Source: Streptomyces sp. NBC_00670 (GTDB lineage Bacteria; Actinomycetota; Actinomycetes; Streptomycetales; Streptomycetaceae). Taken from it: DNA of 64,000 nucleotides. The stretch is taken from contig NZ_CP109017.1 of assembly GCF_036226765.1 (NCBI RefSeq), positions 2,681,501 through 2,745,500 of the forward strand, in the 5' to 3' direction. The notes under the pieces are model-generated. The model searched no databases, had not been told where the DNA came from, and saw only the letters and a list, made by a program, of their open reading frames with translations. The translations under genes and the position numbers were made by a program. Of this stretch, positions 26,530 to 35,711 are shown in pieces (the first letter of the stretch is position 1; each line of letters opens with the position of its first letter).

Positions 26530-27288
26530 GTGGCGCTGACCCAGGAACCGACCGCCCCGTACCGCTCGGCCCAGGACGCGCTGCGCGTCCTGGAGTCCGT
26601 CTCCCGGCGCCCCGCCGGGGTCACCGCCGCGGAACTGGCCCGCCGCACCGGCCTGGGCGGCGACCGGCTGGCCGCGCTGCTGCGCATGCTCCGCGACGAG
26701 TCCTACGTCGCCCGCACCGCCGACGGCGCCTACGTCACCGGCGCCGCCCTCGGCCTGCTCGGCACCGCGCACGGCCGGGAGCGCGCGGTGCGCGTCAGGC
26801 TCCAGCACACCCTGGACCGGCTGCGCGACTCGGTCGGCGCGGCGATCTACGTCAGCCGCTACATCGACGGCGAGGTGCGCATCACCCAGTGCGCGCAGAG
26901 CCCGGCCGCGCCCGCGGTGCACGAGTGGGTCGACTTCCGCTCCGCCGCCCACGCCAGCGCGATCGGCAAGAGCCTGCTCGGCCAGCTCGACGTGGGCGGC
27001 CGGCGCGACCACCTCTCCCGGCACCGGATGGCCCGGCTCACCTCGCGCACGATCACCAGCGAGCGCGCCCTGCTGTCCCGGCTGGCCGCCCAGCCGCCGA
27101 CGGTGCCGGTGCTCGACCTCCAGGAGTACGCCGTCGGCACGGTCTGCGCGGCGGTGCCGATCACCGCGGGGTCCGCGGTGGGCTGCCTGGCCCTGTCCCT
27201 CCCCGCCCGCCAGGCCCACCGCCTGCGCCAGGCGGCGGACCGCCTGAACCGGAGCGCGGCACCGGTCCTGCTCTCCCTGACGCTCTGA
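26530..27288 (+). CDS. IclR-family transcriptional regulator
   Basis: 252 residues from GTG 26530 with GGGGGA upstream. N-terminal winged helix-turn-helix (AQDALRVLESVSRRPAGVTAAELARRTGLGGDRLAALLRML), then the IclR effector domain (HASAIGKSLLGQL, YAVGTVCAAVPITAG). It lies 226 bp after ehuA on the same strand and is the obvious candidate regulator of the ehu operon and the EutA-like gene, possibly through the inverted repeat at 23122. That is inference. Confidence 0.88.
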   Translation: MALTQEPTAPYRSAQDALRVLESVSRRPAGVTAAELARRTGLGGDRLAALLRMLRDESYVARTADGAYVTGAALGLLGTAHGRERAVRVRLQHTLDRLRDSVGAAIYVSRYIDGEVRITQCAQSPAAPAVHEWVDFRSAAHASAIGKSLLGQLDVGGRRDHLSRHRMARLTSRTITSERALLSRLAAQPPTVPVLDLQEYAVGTVCAAVPITAGSAVGCLALSLPARQAHRLRQAADRLNRSAAPVLLSLTL

Positions 27289-27335
27289 GCCGGCCGCCGG
27301 GCCGCCCGTGGTCGGCAGCACCCCCACGGACCAGG

Positions 27336-27341
27336 TACTAT
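27336..27341 (+). promoter_or_regulatory. Possible -10 element of the second tRNA-Lys gene
   Basis: TACTAT ends 43 bases before the tRNA. Unlike copies 1 and 3 this copy has no TAAGGT and a different leader. Confidence 0.35.
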
Positions 27342-27384
27342 TTTTCTCGTCGCCGGAACGCGAAAGCGCGACGGCGGGAGTCAT

Positions 27385-27458
27385 GCGCCGCTAGCTCAGT
27401 TGGTTAGAGCAGCTGACTCTTAATCAGCGGGTCCGGGGTTCGAGTCCCTGGCGGCGCA
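27385..27458 (+). tRNA. tRNA-Lys (anticodon CUU), copy 2
   Basis: Same 74-base sequence as the copy at 16941, with a complete cloverleaf and anticodon CTT. Its upstream flank differs from the other two. No CCA is encoded. Confidence 0.97.
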
Positions 27459-27463
27459 CCGAA

Positions 27464-27495
27464 GAGAGGCCCCTCGCACAGCGGGGGGCCTCTTT
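27464..27495 (+). terminator. Terminator after tRNA-Lys copy 2
   Basis: AGAGGCCCC and GGGGGCCTCT form a stem ending in TCTTTCG, six bases after the tRNA. Confidence 0.75.
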
Positions 27496-27518
27496 CGTAA
27501 GCCGGCAGTCAGGACCCC

Positions 27519-28376
27519 CTACCCCTCCAGCTCCGCCATCCTCCGCCCCCGCAGCCACTCCGCGACCCCCTCCGCATACGCGACCCCCACCACCCGCACC
27601 GCGCACACCTCCACCCCCACCGCCTCCGCATCCCCCGCCACCGTCCTGGTCACCGCATCCCCCACCGCGCCCCCGTCCCGCAGGCTCACCCCGCCCCGTA
27701 CGGCCGAGCCGCCCACCGGCACCCTCGGGACCACCCGCGCCAGCGCGGCCTCGACGCACTCCTCCAGATAGCGCCGGTAGTCCTCGACGCCGCGCACCGC
27801 GCGCGCGGCGTCCCGCACCCGCCACGTCACCCACACCGTCACCGACAGCTCCAGCCCGTTCGCGTCGCACACCGGCACCGGGCCACTCCGCCAGTGCCGC
27901 AATCGCGCCTCGACCCGGCGCCGCGGCACCCACGAACGCACCCGCATCCACCCCGCGCGCCCCACGCGCCCGCGCGCGAGCCCCCCGCACCCGACGAGGC
28001 CCAGCAGTCCCGCCCCGCCGTACGCCACCCACTGGGCCGGCCCGAGCCCCGAACCCGCCCGCCACACCGGCCCCGCCAGCGGCGGCAGCACCCCCGCCCA
28101 CCAGGACGTGAGCACACACCCCGTCGCCCCGCACACTCCCGCCAGCACACCGAGCGCCCCGGGCAACACCCGTACGGACCGCTCACCACCGCCCCCGCCC
28201 TCACCCACCGGCGGTGGCGGCACCACCGGTGGCCGGGGCACCTCCGCCACTCCCCCGGCCCCCGCGCCCCCGGCCTCGTCCCGGAACAGCAGATGAACGG
28301 GGATCTCCCACGTGGACTCGCCGTGGATGACCCGTCCGTGCCGCGGCCCCTCCGTCCGGGAAGTCGTCGTACTCAT
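27519..28376 (-). CDS. SPFH/band 7 domain membrane protein
   Basis: 285 residues from ATG 28376; the open frame runs 29 codons further but MSTTTSRTEG is the likelier start. A hydrophilic N-terminus (about 1-75) is followed by two hydrophobic segments (about 75-100 and 108-132). A SPFH (stomatin/prohibitin-like) domain follows: LSVTVWVTWRVRDAARAVRGVEDYRRYLEECVEAALARVV and VTRTVAGDAEAVGVEVCAVRVVGVAYAEGVAEWL. SPFH proteins scaffold membrane microdomains. It lies between two tRNA-Lys genes, convergent with copy 2. Confidence 0.82.
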   Translation of the reverse strand: MSTTTSRTEGPRHGRVIHGESTWEIPVHLLFRDEAGGAGAGGVAEVPRPPVVPPPPVGEGGGGGERSVRVLPGALGVLAGVCGATGCVLTSWWAGVLPPLAGPVWRAGSGLGPAQWVAYGGAGLLGLVGCGGLARGRVGRAGWMRVRSWVPRRRVEARLRHWRSGPVPVCDANGLELSVTVWVTWRVRDAARAVRGVEDYRRYLEECVEAALARVVPRVPVGGSAVRGGVSLRDGGAVGDAVTRTVAGDAEAVGVEVCAVRVVGVAYAEGVAEWLRGRRMAELEG

Positions 28377-28517
28377 CGATGCCCTCCAAGCCTCCGCGCC
28401 ACGGGCGTGCCCTCTCCGCACGACGGCCAGTTTCCCGGCGTTCCGGACAAACCGCACGCCCACCGCGCGAACGGTGTACGCACTCGCCGGTGGTCCGGAG
28501 CACCCCGCGGCGTCCGG

Positions 28518-28523
28518 TAAGGT
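28518..28523 (+). promoter_or_regulatory. -10 element of the third tRNA-Lys gene
   Basis: TAAGGT, 15 bases before the tRNA, matching copy 1 in sequence and distance. Confidence 0.5.
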
Positions 28524-28538
28524 TTCCGGGGTCAGCAG

Positions 28539-28612
28539 GCGCCGCTAGCTCAGTTGGTTAGAGCAGCTGACTCTTAATCAGCGGGTCCGGGGTTCGAGTC
28601 CCTGGCGGCGCA
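28539..28612 (+). tRNA. tRNA-Lys (anticodon CUU), copy 3
   Basis: Identical to the two other copies in the window, with anticodon CTT. The eight bases before it (GTCAGCAG) and the -10 element match copy 1, which points to duplication of the tRNA with its promoter. Confidence 0.97.
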
Positions 28613-28953
28613 CGACCGGAAAGGCCCCCCGTGGGAGCGGGGGGCCTTTCCGCGTTCCCACGAGTCCCACGCGCCCGGCACGTTTCCGGGCGACACGTTT
28701 CCCGGCAGCGAGACGAATAGACGTCTCAATACGAACATACGACCGGAAACCCCTACGTTCCGCGTATTGCGTTCATGCCGGACACCGTAGAACCCTGTAC
28801 ACGACACGCGGCCGCCCCCCACGGGCGGCCCAAACGGCTGTCTCAGCACGGCAGTTGGGGGGATACCGGTCACCGCACGCGGGAGAGGGGTCCCGCACGC
28901 CGGCCGGTGCACGACCGAGACCACGCACCCGTGTGCGTGCAGGGGGATGACTC
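28613..28953. other. Intergenic region before cslA
   Basis: 341 bp. It holds the tRNA terminator (28618-28651), a GC hairpin around 28809-28830 (GGCCGCCC...GGGCGGCC) and the cslA leader, with GGGGGATGACTC before the start. The AT-richer stretch at about 28715-28770 is the likely promoter region. No gene seen. Confidence 0.6.
28618..28651 (+). terminator. Terminator after tRNA-Lys copy 3
   Basis: GGAAAGGCCCCCC and GGGGGGCCTTTCC form a perfect long stem six bases after the tRNA. Confidence 0.8.
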
Positions 28954-30753
28954 ATGACGTCGACGCCGACAGGCGCCCGGCAGCACTATCACCACACCCA
29001 CACCCACACCCGAGACCGAACCCAAGCCCGCATCCAACCCCGGACACCCACACCCACCCCCCTGCCGAAGTACGACTACGAGCACCACAGCAGACTCGCC
29101 GGCCCCCTGACCCAGCCGGATCCCGACCGGCCCTACCGGGTCCGCTACCGCTCCCTCCTCGCCCAGGAGCCGCACCGTCTGCGCGCCGCGCTGATGCTGG
29201 GCGCGGCGCCCCTGCTCTCCCTCGTCCTCCTGGGCTGGCTGCTCCAGCCCGCCCACTGGACCCGCCGCGACCATCCCGCCCACGGCTACCTGCCGGTCCT
29301 CGACGTCGTGATGCTCGTCGCGATCGGCCTGATCGAGTTCTTCCGCTGCCTGAACGTGCTGTCCAACGCGCACGCCACCCTGGTCGCCCGCGATCCCGTC
29401 CCCGTGGTCCCCGAGACCGGCACCCGCGTCGCGTTCCTCACCAGCTTCGTGCCCGGCAAGGAGCCGCTGGAGATGGTGACGAGAACCCTCCAGGCGGCCG
29501 TCCGGCTGCGGCACCGCGGCCTGCTGCACGTCTGGCTGCTCGACGAGGGCGACGACCCGGGCGTGAAGGAGGTCTGCGCACGCCTGGGCGTGCACCACTT
29601 CACCCGCAAGGGCGTCGCCCGCTGGAACCGCCCCACCGGGGCCCACCGCGCCAGAACGAAACACGGCAACTACAACGCCTGGCTGGACGCGCACGGCGCC
29701 GAGTACGACTTCTTCGCCTCCGTCGACACCGACCACGTCCCGCTGCCCAACTACCTGGAGCGGATGCTCGGTTACTTCCGCGACCCGGACGTCGGCTTCG
29801 TCATCGGCCCGCAGGTCTACGGCAACTACGACACGTTCGTCACCAAGGCCGCCGAGTCCCAGCAGTTCCTCTTCCACGCCCTGATCCAGCGCGCCGGGAA
29901 CCGCTACGGCGCCCCGATGTTCGTCGGCACATCCAACGCCGTACGCATCCGGGCGCTCCGGCAGATCGGCGGGCTGTACGACTCCATCACCGAGGACATG
30001 GCCACCGGTTTCGAGATGCACCGCCACCGCAACCCGGCCACCGGCCGCAAGTGGCGGTCGGTCTACACGCCCGACGTGCTCGCGGTCGGCGAGGGCCCGG
30101 CCGCCTGGACGGACTTCTTCACCCAGCAGCTGCGCTGGTCGCGCGGCACGTACGAAACGATTCTCAAGCAGTTCTGGAAGGGCTTCTACTCGCTGCCGCC
30201 GGGCCGGTTCCTCAACTACACCATGATGATCGTCTTCTATCCGCTGTCGGCGCTCAACTGGATTCTGGCGGCGCTGAGCTGCGCTCTGTTCCTCGGGCTC
30301 GGCGCCTCCGGTGTGAACATCGACCCGACGGTGTGGCTGATGCTGTACGGCAACGCCTCCGCGCTCCAGGTCGGGCTGTACGTCTGGAACCGCCGGCACA
30401 ACGTCTCGCCGCACGAGCCGGAGGGGTCGGGCGGGGTGGCCGGCATGGTGATGTCGGCGCTGTCGGCCCCCGTCTACGCGCGCTCGCTGGCGGACGCGGT
30501 GCTGCGCCGGCGCAGCCGGTTCGTGGTGACGCCGAAGGGCGACTCGGCGAGCCCGGACACGCTGTTCGGCACCTTCCGCATCCACCTCTTCTTCGTCGCC
30601 GTCTTCGGCGGGTCGATCGCCGCGGGGATCGTCCGCGGCCACGCCCACCCGGCCATGCTGACCTGGGCCTGTCTCGCCCTGCTGATCACCGCCTCGCCGA
30701 TCCTCGTCTGGCGCTGGTCGCTGCGGCGGGAGAAGGGGAGGGCACGCGCATGA
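28954..30753 (+). CDS. cslA: Cellulose-synthase-like glycosyltransferase CslA
   Basis: 599 residues. The cytoplasmic N-terminus is His/Thr/Pro-rich (HYHHTHTHT). TM segments lie near 80-100 and 112-132. The GT2 processive catalytic domain carries the first Asp pair DEGDD, FFASVDTDHVPL, the acid TED (ITEDMATGFEMH) and the QxxRW motif QQLRWSRG. Four to five further TM segments end the protein. CslA makes a beta-linked glycan at Streptomyces hyphal tips and works with the copper oxidase encoded by the next gene. It overlaps glxA by 4 bp (ATGA). Confidence 0.93.
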   Translation: MTSTPTGARQHYHHTHTHTRDRTQARIQPRTPTPTPLPKYDYEHHSRLAGPLTQPDPDRPYRVRYRSLLAQEPHRLRAALMLGAAPLLSLVLLGWLLQPAHWTRRDHPAHGYLPVLDVVMLVAIGLIEFFRCLNVLSNAHATLVARDPVPVVPETGTRVAFLTSFVPGKEPLEMVTRTLQAAVRLRHRGLLHVWLLDEGDDPGVKEVCARLGVHHFTRKGVARWNRPTGAHRARTKHGNYNAWLDAHGAEYDFFASVDTDHVPLPNYLERMLGYFRDPDVGFVIGPQVYGNYDTFVTKAAESQQFLFHALIQRAGNRYGAPMFVGTSNAVRIRALRQIGGLYDSITEDMATGFEMHRHRNPATGRKWRSVYTPDVLAVGEGPAAWTDFFTQQLRWSRGTYETILKQFWKGFYSLPPGRFLNYTMMIVFYPLSALNWILAALSCALFLGLGASGVNIDPTVWLMLYGNASALQVGLYVWNRRHNVSPHEPEGSGGVAGMVMSALSAPVYARSLADAVLRRRSRFVVTPKGDSASPDTLFGTFRIHLFFVAVFGGSIAAGIVRGHAHPAMLTWACLALLITASPILVWRWSLRREKGRARA

Positions 30754-32699
30754 CCGGTCACGCGGTCTTCCGCCGGCGCGCCCGCCGGCTGGGGTTCGGC
30801 GCGGTGGTGGTGCTCGCCCTCGCCGGGATGAACGGCCCCTGGCTGTACCGGTACGGAACGGCGCGCTACCACGAGTACGCGATCAACCGGTCGTCGTACA
30901 AGGCCGAGAACGGGCACTGGGACATCGTCGAGTTCCCCGAGGAGTACCGGCAGGACACCATCCACGCGGCGCTGCTGCACACCGGGAAGGTGCTGCTCGT
31001 CGCCGGGTCCGGCAACAAGCAGGAGAACTTCGACGCCAAGAGGTTCGACACCCGGCTGTGGGACCCGGTGAAGGGGACCATCAAAAAGGTCCCCACCCCC
31101 ACCGACCTGTTCTGCACCGGTCACACCCAGCTCGCCGACGGCCGTCTGCTGATCGCGGGCGGCACCAAGCGGTACGAGAAGCTGAAGGGGGACGTCACCA
31201 AGGCGGGCGGTCTGATGATCGTCCACAACGAGAACCCGGACAGGCCGATCACCCTGCCCGCCGGAACGGTGTTCACGGGGCGCTCCCACCACAAGACGTA
31301 TCTCTCGAAGGACCCGGTGCTCGTGCCCCGCGCGAAGAAGGTGTTCGACCGCAGGACCGGGACGTTCCTGCACAACGACGCCGGGCTCGGCCGCGTCTAC
31401 GTCGAGGCGCCGCACAAGGGCGCGAAGTACGAGACCGGCACGCAGGACAACTACCGGGTGCGGGGGCTGACCGGTGCCGACGCGCGCAACACCTATGGGA
31501 TCGCGCAGAAACTCGCCCTCGACAAGAAGGACTTCCAGGGGATCAGGGACGCCTACGAGTTCGACCCGGTCGCCGAGAGGTATATCAAGGTCGACCCGAT
31601 GCACGAGGCCCGCTGGTACCCGACGCTCACCACGCTGAGCGACGGCAAGGTGCTCGGCGTCTCCGGGCTCGACGACATCGGGCAGCTCGTCCCCGGCAAG
31701 AACGAGATCTTCGACCCGCGCACCAGGAAGTGGACGTACACCAGGCGGACCCGGCAGTTCCCGACCTACCCGGCGCTGTTCCTGACCCGCACCGGACAGA
31801 TCTTCTACTCGGGTTCCAACGCGGGGTACGGCCCGGACGACGTGGGCCGGGAACCCGGCCTGTGGGACGTGGCCTCGAACACCTTCACACCGGTGCCGGG
31901 GCTGAGCGATCCGGAGCTGATGGAGACCTCCGGGACGGTGCTGCTGCCACCGGCGCAGGAGGAGAAGTACCTGGTCGTCGGGGGTGGCGGGGTCGGCGAG
32001 TCGAAGCGGTCCAGCCGGCGGACCCGGTTGGTCGACCTCCGCGCGCGGCATCCGCGCTTCGTGGACGGGCCGTCGCTGGAGAAGGGGACGCGCTATCCGC
32101 AGTCCTCGATCCTGCCCGACGACACGGTGCTGATCTCCGGTGGCTCGGAGGACTACCGGGGGCGCGGCGGCTCCGACATCCTCCAGGCCCGGATCTACGA
32201 CCCGGACACGCGCTCCTTCCGTCGGGTGGCCGACCCCCTGGTGGGCCGCAACTACCACTCGGGGTCGATCCTGCTGCCGGACGGGCGGGTGATGTTCTTC
32301 GGCTCGGACTCGCTGTACGCGGACCGGGCGAACACGAAGCCGGGCAGGTTCGAGCAGCGGATCGAGATCTATACGCCGCCGTATCTGTACCGGCGGGGCA
32401 AGGGGGCGCGGCCGGAGCTGTCCGGCGGGCCGACGACGATCCGGCGGGGCGGGTCGGGGACGTTCCGCAGCGCCGACGCGTCGGCGGTCCGGGCCGCCCG
32501 GCTGATCCGCCCGAGCGCGTCGACGCACGTCACGGACGTGGACCAGCGGTCGGTCGCGGTGGACCTCAAGGTGTCCGGGAACCGGGTGACGGTGACGGTT
32601 CCCCGGAGCCGGAACGTGGTGCCGTCCGGCTGGTACATGCTGTTCGCCACGGACGCACTGGGCACGCCGTCGAGGGCACGGTGGGTCCGGGTGCCGTGA
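30750..32699 (+). CDS. glxA: Radical copper oxidase GlxA
   Basis: 649 residues from ATG 30750. An N-terminal anchor (about 13-32) is followed by a galactose-oxidase-like propeller. Residues equivalent to the Tyr-Cys cofactor are visible: Cys122 in FCTGHTQL and Tyr290 next to Trp289 in ARWYPTLTTLSDGK; copper ligands Tyr502-His503 in RNYHSGS and a C-terminal His near 593. GlxA, bound to the outer membrane face, oxidises the glycan made by CslA and is needed for hyphal development and pellet formation. It is translationally coupled to cslA. In S. coelicolor/lividans the GH6 gene cslZ follows directly; here it is displaced to 35708. Confidence 0.93.
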   Translation: MTGHAVFRRRARRLGFGAVVVLALAGMNGPWLYRYGTARYHEYAINRSSYKAENGHWDIVEFPEEYRQDTIHAALLHTGKVLLVAGSGNKQENFDAKRFDTRLWDPVKGTIKKVPTPTDLFCTGHTQLADGRLLIAGGTKRYEKLKGDVTKAGGLMIVHNENPDRPITLPAGTVFTGRSHHKTYLSKDPVLVPRAKKVFDRRTGTFLHNDAGLGRVYVEAPHKGAKYETGTQDNYRVRGLTGADARNTYGIAQKLALDKKDFQGIRDAYEFDPVAERYIKVDPMHEARWYPTLTTLSDGKVLGVSGLDDIGQLVPGKNEIFDPRTRKWTYTRRTRQFPTYPALFLTRTGQIFYSGSNAGYGPDDVGREPGLWDVASNTFTPVPGLSDPELMETSGTVLLPPAQEEKYLVVGGGGVGESKRSSRRTRLVDLRARHPRFVDGPSLEKGTRYPQSSILPDDTVLISGGSEDYRGRGGSDILQARIYDPDTRSFRRVADPLVGRNYHSGSILLPDGRVMFFGSDSLYADRANTKPGRFEQRIEIYTPPYLYRRGKGARPELSGGPTTIRRGGSGTFRSADASAVRAARLIRPSASTHVTDVDQRSVAVDLKVSGNRVTVTVPRSRNVVPSGWYMLFATDALGTPSRARWVRVP

Positions 32700-32741
32700 C
32701 GGACCCCGATGCCGTGCCCCTGCGCACGCCCGCCCCCCGGC

Positions 32742-33686
32742 TCAGCGCGCGTTGCCCGCCCGCAGCCAGGCGAGGTAGTCGGCGGCGGCCCGCTCGGTGT
32801 CGTACTCGGGCCGGTAGCCGGTGTCCTGCCGCAGCCGGTCGATGTCGAAGACCATGTGCGGCGCCCCGCCCCCGGCCGGGAGGTCGACCCGGGCGTCCGG
32901 GACCACCTTCCTGATCGCCGCGGCGATCTCGCCGTTGGTCGTGGCCCGGCCCGAACCCACGTTGTACGTACGGTGGTTGAGCCGGTCCGCGAGCTGGAGG
33001 AGGGCGATCGCCCGGCCGGTGTCCTTGACGTAGTTCAGGTCGAGCCCGTCCTCGGCGTGGGCCGGCCCCATGAGCCCGGACAGGTCCGGCGCGGTGCCGC
33101 GGGCGGCGGCGTGGACGAGGGCGGGGGCGGCGAAGAACGGGTCGGAGTGGCCGAGCGGGCCCCAGGTGCCGGAAATCCGGTAGTTGACGATGTCGAGGTC
33201 CGCGGCGTCGGCGAGGTACCCGCCCAGCATCTCACCGACCTTCTTGAAGGTGGGGATCGAGACGGGCGCGCTCAGCGTCAGCGGGGCGTCCTCGCGCAGC
33301 GGGCGGTCGTGCGGGATGCCGCCGTAGACCCCGATCGTGCTGGCCAGGCCGAGGCGCCGGACGCCCCACTCCTGCGCGGCCTGCACGATGTTCAGCAGCC
33401 CGTCGAGCGACCGCCGGGTCGCCTCGACCGCCGCCTCGGGCGCTGGCTGCCAGGGGTACGACCCCGCCAGGTGCACGATGCCCGTGATCCCGTGCCGGTC
33501 CCCGAGCCCGAGCAGGGTCTCGCGGTCGGTGACGTCGGCCTGCTCCACGACCACCCCCTCCCCGTCCAGGAAGGAGGGGAGCGGGCGGGCGTTGCGCTGG
33601 ACGACGAGGCACTTCTCGCCCTGGTCGAGCAGCGCGCGCACGGTGTGGGATCCGATGAAGCCGAGGCCTCCGGTGACGAGGATCAT
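32742..33686 (-). CDS. NAD-dependent epimerase/dehydratase, atypical
   Basis: 314 residues from ATG 33686. An extended SDR with the nucleotide motif TGGLGFIGSH at the N-terminus, DVTDRETL, and LASTIGVYGG. The usual catalytic YxxxK is not evident; at the matching place the sequence is SIPTFKKVGEML, with a Lys but no Tyr four residues before it. So it may be a reductase-like protein with altered chemistry. A pair of palindromes (33714-33726, 33737-33751) lies in its promoter. Substrate unknown; it lies with an aldo-keto reductase and an XRE regulator between glxA and cslZ. Confidence 0.82.
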   Translation of the reverse strand: MILVTGGLGFIGSHTVRALLDQGEKCLVVQRNARPLPSFLDGEGVVVEQADVTDRETLLGLGDRHGITGIVHLAGSYPWQPAPEAAVEATRRSLDGLLNIVQAAQEWGVRRLGLASTIGVYGGIPHDRPLREDAPLTLSAPVSIPTFKKVGEMLGGYLADAADLDIVNYRISGTWGPLGHSDPFFAAPALVHAAARGTAPDLSGLMGPAHAEDGLDLNYVKDTGRAIALLQLADRLNHRTYNVGSGRATTNGEIAAAIRKVVPDARVDLPAGGGAPHMVFDIDRLRQDTGYRPEYDTERAAADYLAWLRAGNAR

Positions 33687-33713
33687 GGCGTACCCCTTCG
33701 GGCGGAAGTAAGC

Positions 33714-33751
33714 GGAACGTTGTTCCAATTACTTTACGGAACGATGTTCCG
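33714..33751. promoter_or_regulatory. Twin palindromic operator upstream of the epimerase gene
   Basis: GGAACGTTGTTCC (33714-33726) and CGGAACGATGTTCCG (33737-33751) are near-identical palindromes whose centres are 24 bp apart. The size, symmetry and spacing are those of TetR-family operators. They lie directly upstream of the epimerase start. Confidence 0.7.
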
Positions 33752-33810
33752 TTTCGCAAGCGGGGGGCGTGCGTGTGGCATGGCCGGGCGGCCGGCTCGC
33801 CGGGGCCGGA

Positions 33811-34716
33811 TCAGAAGCCCGGTGCGCTCACATGGGCCACCTTCTCCAGCGTCGCCAGGTCCTCGGCGTCCAGCCGGAGGGCGTCGACCGCGAGGTTCTC
33901 CTCCAGATGGGCCACCGAGCCGGTACCGGGGATCAGGAGCATGCGGTCGTAGTGGGCGAGCAGCCAGGCGAGCGCGATCTGCGAGGCCGAGGCGCCGTGC
34001 CGTGCGGCGACCGACGCGATCGCCGGGTCGGCGGCGAGCGCCTTCGGGCCGCCCGTGAACGCCGAGCCGAGCGGGTAGTAGGGCACGTAGGCGATGCCGT
34101 GCTCCCGGCAGAGGTCGACGACCGCCTCGTCCGTGCGGTTGGCGATGCCGTACGCGTTCTGCACCTCGGCGACCGGGGTGAGCGCGAGCGCGGCCTCGAC
34201 GACCTCGGCGGAGACGGTCGAGAGCCCGATGAGGTCGAGCTTGCCCTCGTCGCGCAGCTCGGTCAGGGCGCCGAGCTGCTCGGCGAGCGGTACGGGGTCC
34301 GGGCCGCCGCCCCCGACGCCGAACCGCATGTTCACCAGGTCGATCCGCTCCACCCGCAGGGTGCGCAGGTCCTGCTCGACGGTCCGGCGCAGCTGCTCCG
34401 GGCGGGAGGCGCGCACCCAGCCGCCCTCCGCGTCCCGGACCCCGCCGACCTTCGTGGCGATGACGAGGTCGTCCGGGTAGGGGTGCAGCACCTCGGCGAC
34501 GAGTTCGTTGACGACGTCGGGTCCGTAGGCCTGCGAGGTGTCGATGTGGTTGACGCCGAGCTCGATCGCGCGGCGCAGTACGGCGCGGGCGGCGTCCGGG
34601 TCCTTCGGCGGGCCGAAGACCCAGGGTCCGGCGAGCTGCATCGCGCCGAAGCCGACGCGGCGCACGGTGCGGTCGCCGAGGGGGGCGGTCTGGCTGATCC
34701 TGCTGATCTCGTTCAT
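33811..34716 (-). CDS. Aldo/keto reductase
   Basis: 301 residues from ATG 34716; the open frame extends further but has no good ribosome site. AKR signatures: VGFGAMQLAGPW at the start, IDTSQAYGP with the catalytic Asp and Tyr, ATKVGG with the Lys, and the C-terminal LIPGTGSVAHLEENLAVDALRL. NADPH-dependent reduction of carbonyls is expected; the substrate is unknown. It is divergent from the XRE regulator gene at 122 bp, which probably controls it. Confidence 0.9.
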   Translation of the reverse strand: MNEISRISQTAPLGDRTVRRVGFGAMQLAGPWVFGPPKDPDAARAVLRRAIELGVNHIDTSQAYGPDVVNELVAEVLHPYPDDLVIATKVGGVRDAEGGWVRASRPEQLRRTVEQDLRTLRVERIDLVNMRFGVGGGGPDPVPLAEQLGALTELRDEGKLDLIGLSTVSAEVVEAALALTPVAEVQNAYGIANRTDEAVVDLCREHGIAYVPYYPLGSAFTGGPKALAADPAIASVAARHGASASQIALAWLLAHYDRMLLIPGTGSVAHLEENLAVDALRLDAEDLATLEKVAHVSAPGF

Positions 34717-34838
34717 GCCTCGACTGTCGGACGCGGGCGCCGCACCCACCAGTGGTGGCCGCAACCTGGGACGCACAGACCCACCCTCGGACGCGGGGAC
34801 CCCCCTTCTCCACCGCACCCCGGCCGTACCGTGGAGGC

Positions 34839-35711
34839 ATGGCGAACAACGCTGAGCTGCGGGAGTTCCTGCGTACCCGGCGGGCGCGGGTGCGGCCCGA
34901 GGACGTCGGGATCGAGACCGGCGGGCGGCGCCGTGTGCCGGGGCTGCGGCGCGAGGAGGTCGCGATGCTGGCCGGGGTGAGCACGGACTACTACACCCGC
35001 CTCGAACAGGGGCGGCGCCGGATGCAGCCGTCCGACCAGGTCCTCGACGCGCTCGCCCGCGCGCTGCGGCTGGCCGACGTCGAGCGGCGGCATCTGCACC
35101 GCCTCGTGCGGTCGTCCGTCGCGGCGGCCGCGCCCGACGGGCCCCGGCTGCCGCCCCTGGACGAGGGGATGCGGATGATGCTCGACAGCATGCCGATGCC
35201 GGCGATGGTCATCGACTCGCGCGGGGACGTGCATGCGATGAACCGGCTGGGGCGGGCGTTGCTGGTGGGGCTCGAACCGATGCCGTCGCAGGCGTCGAGC
35301 CATGTGCGCTGGCTGTTCCTGGATCCCGCGGCGCGGGAGCTGCTCGTCGAGTGGGAGGTGATCGCGCGGGTGAGTGTGGGGGTGCTGCGGGAGGCGGCGG
35401 GCCGGTATCCGCGGGATGCGCGGTTGCGGGAGGTCGTGGGGGAACTGTCCCTGGCCAGCGCGGAGTTCCGGGGGTGGTGGGCGGAGCACGAGGTGGAGGT
35501 GCGGTGCCGGGGGATGAAGCGGTTCCGTCATCCGGTGGTGGGGGCGCTCGAACTGCACGTGGAGGCGCTGCGGTTGGAGGACGGGGAGCGGTGGGTGTAC
35601 GCGTACGGGGCACGGGCGGGGTCGGCTTCCGAGGAGGGGCTGCGGTTGTTGGGGGCGTGGGGGGCTGGGGGGTTTTCTTCGCCCCTGCCGCCCCTGACGG
35701 GGCGCCTCTAG
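34839..35711 (+). CDS. XRE-family regulator with MmyB-like ligand domain
   Basis: 290 residues from ATG 34839. Helix-turn-helix at about 18-75 (GLRREEVAMLAGVSTDYYTRLEQGRRRMQPS) is the typical actinobacterial form, followed by a PAS-like MmyB ligand-binding domain (MPMPAMVIDSRGDVHAMNRLGRALL, HVRWLFLDPAAREL, HPVVGALELHVEALRL). These control divergent oxidoreductase genes. It is divergent from the aldo/keto reductase gene. The last codons lie in a GC-rich repeat core and overlap the cslZ stop by 4 bp. Confidence 0.9.
   Translation: MANNAELREFLRTRRARVRPEDVGIETGGRRRVPGLRREEVAMLAGVSTDYYTRLEQGRRRMQPSDQVLDALARALRLADVERRHLHRLVRSSVAAAAPDGPRLPPLDEGMRMMLDSMPMPAMVIDSRGDVHAMNRLGRALLVGLEPMPSQASSHVRWLFLDPAARELLVEWEVIARVSVGVLREAAGRYPRDARLREVVGELSLASAEFRGWWAEHEVEVRCRGMKRFRHPVVGALELHVEALRLEDGERWVYAYGARAGSASEEGLRLLGAWGAGGFSSPLPPLTGRL

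Noticed and set aside
28947..32699. A 1250-codon open frame across cslA and glxA
   Set aside because: It is Arg/Pro/Gly-rich and lies in the wrong frame over two genes with clear motifs; a high-GC shadow.
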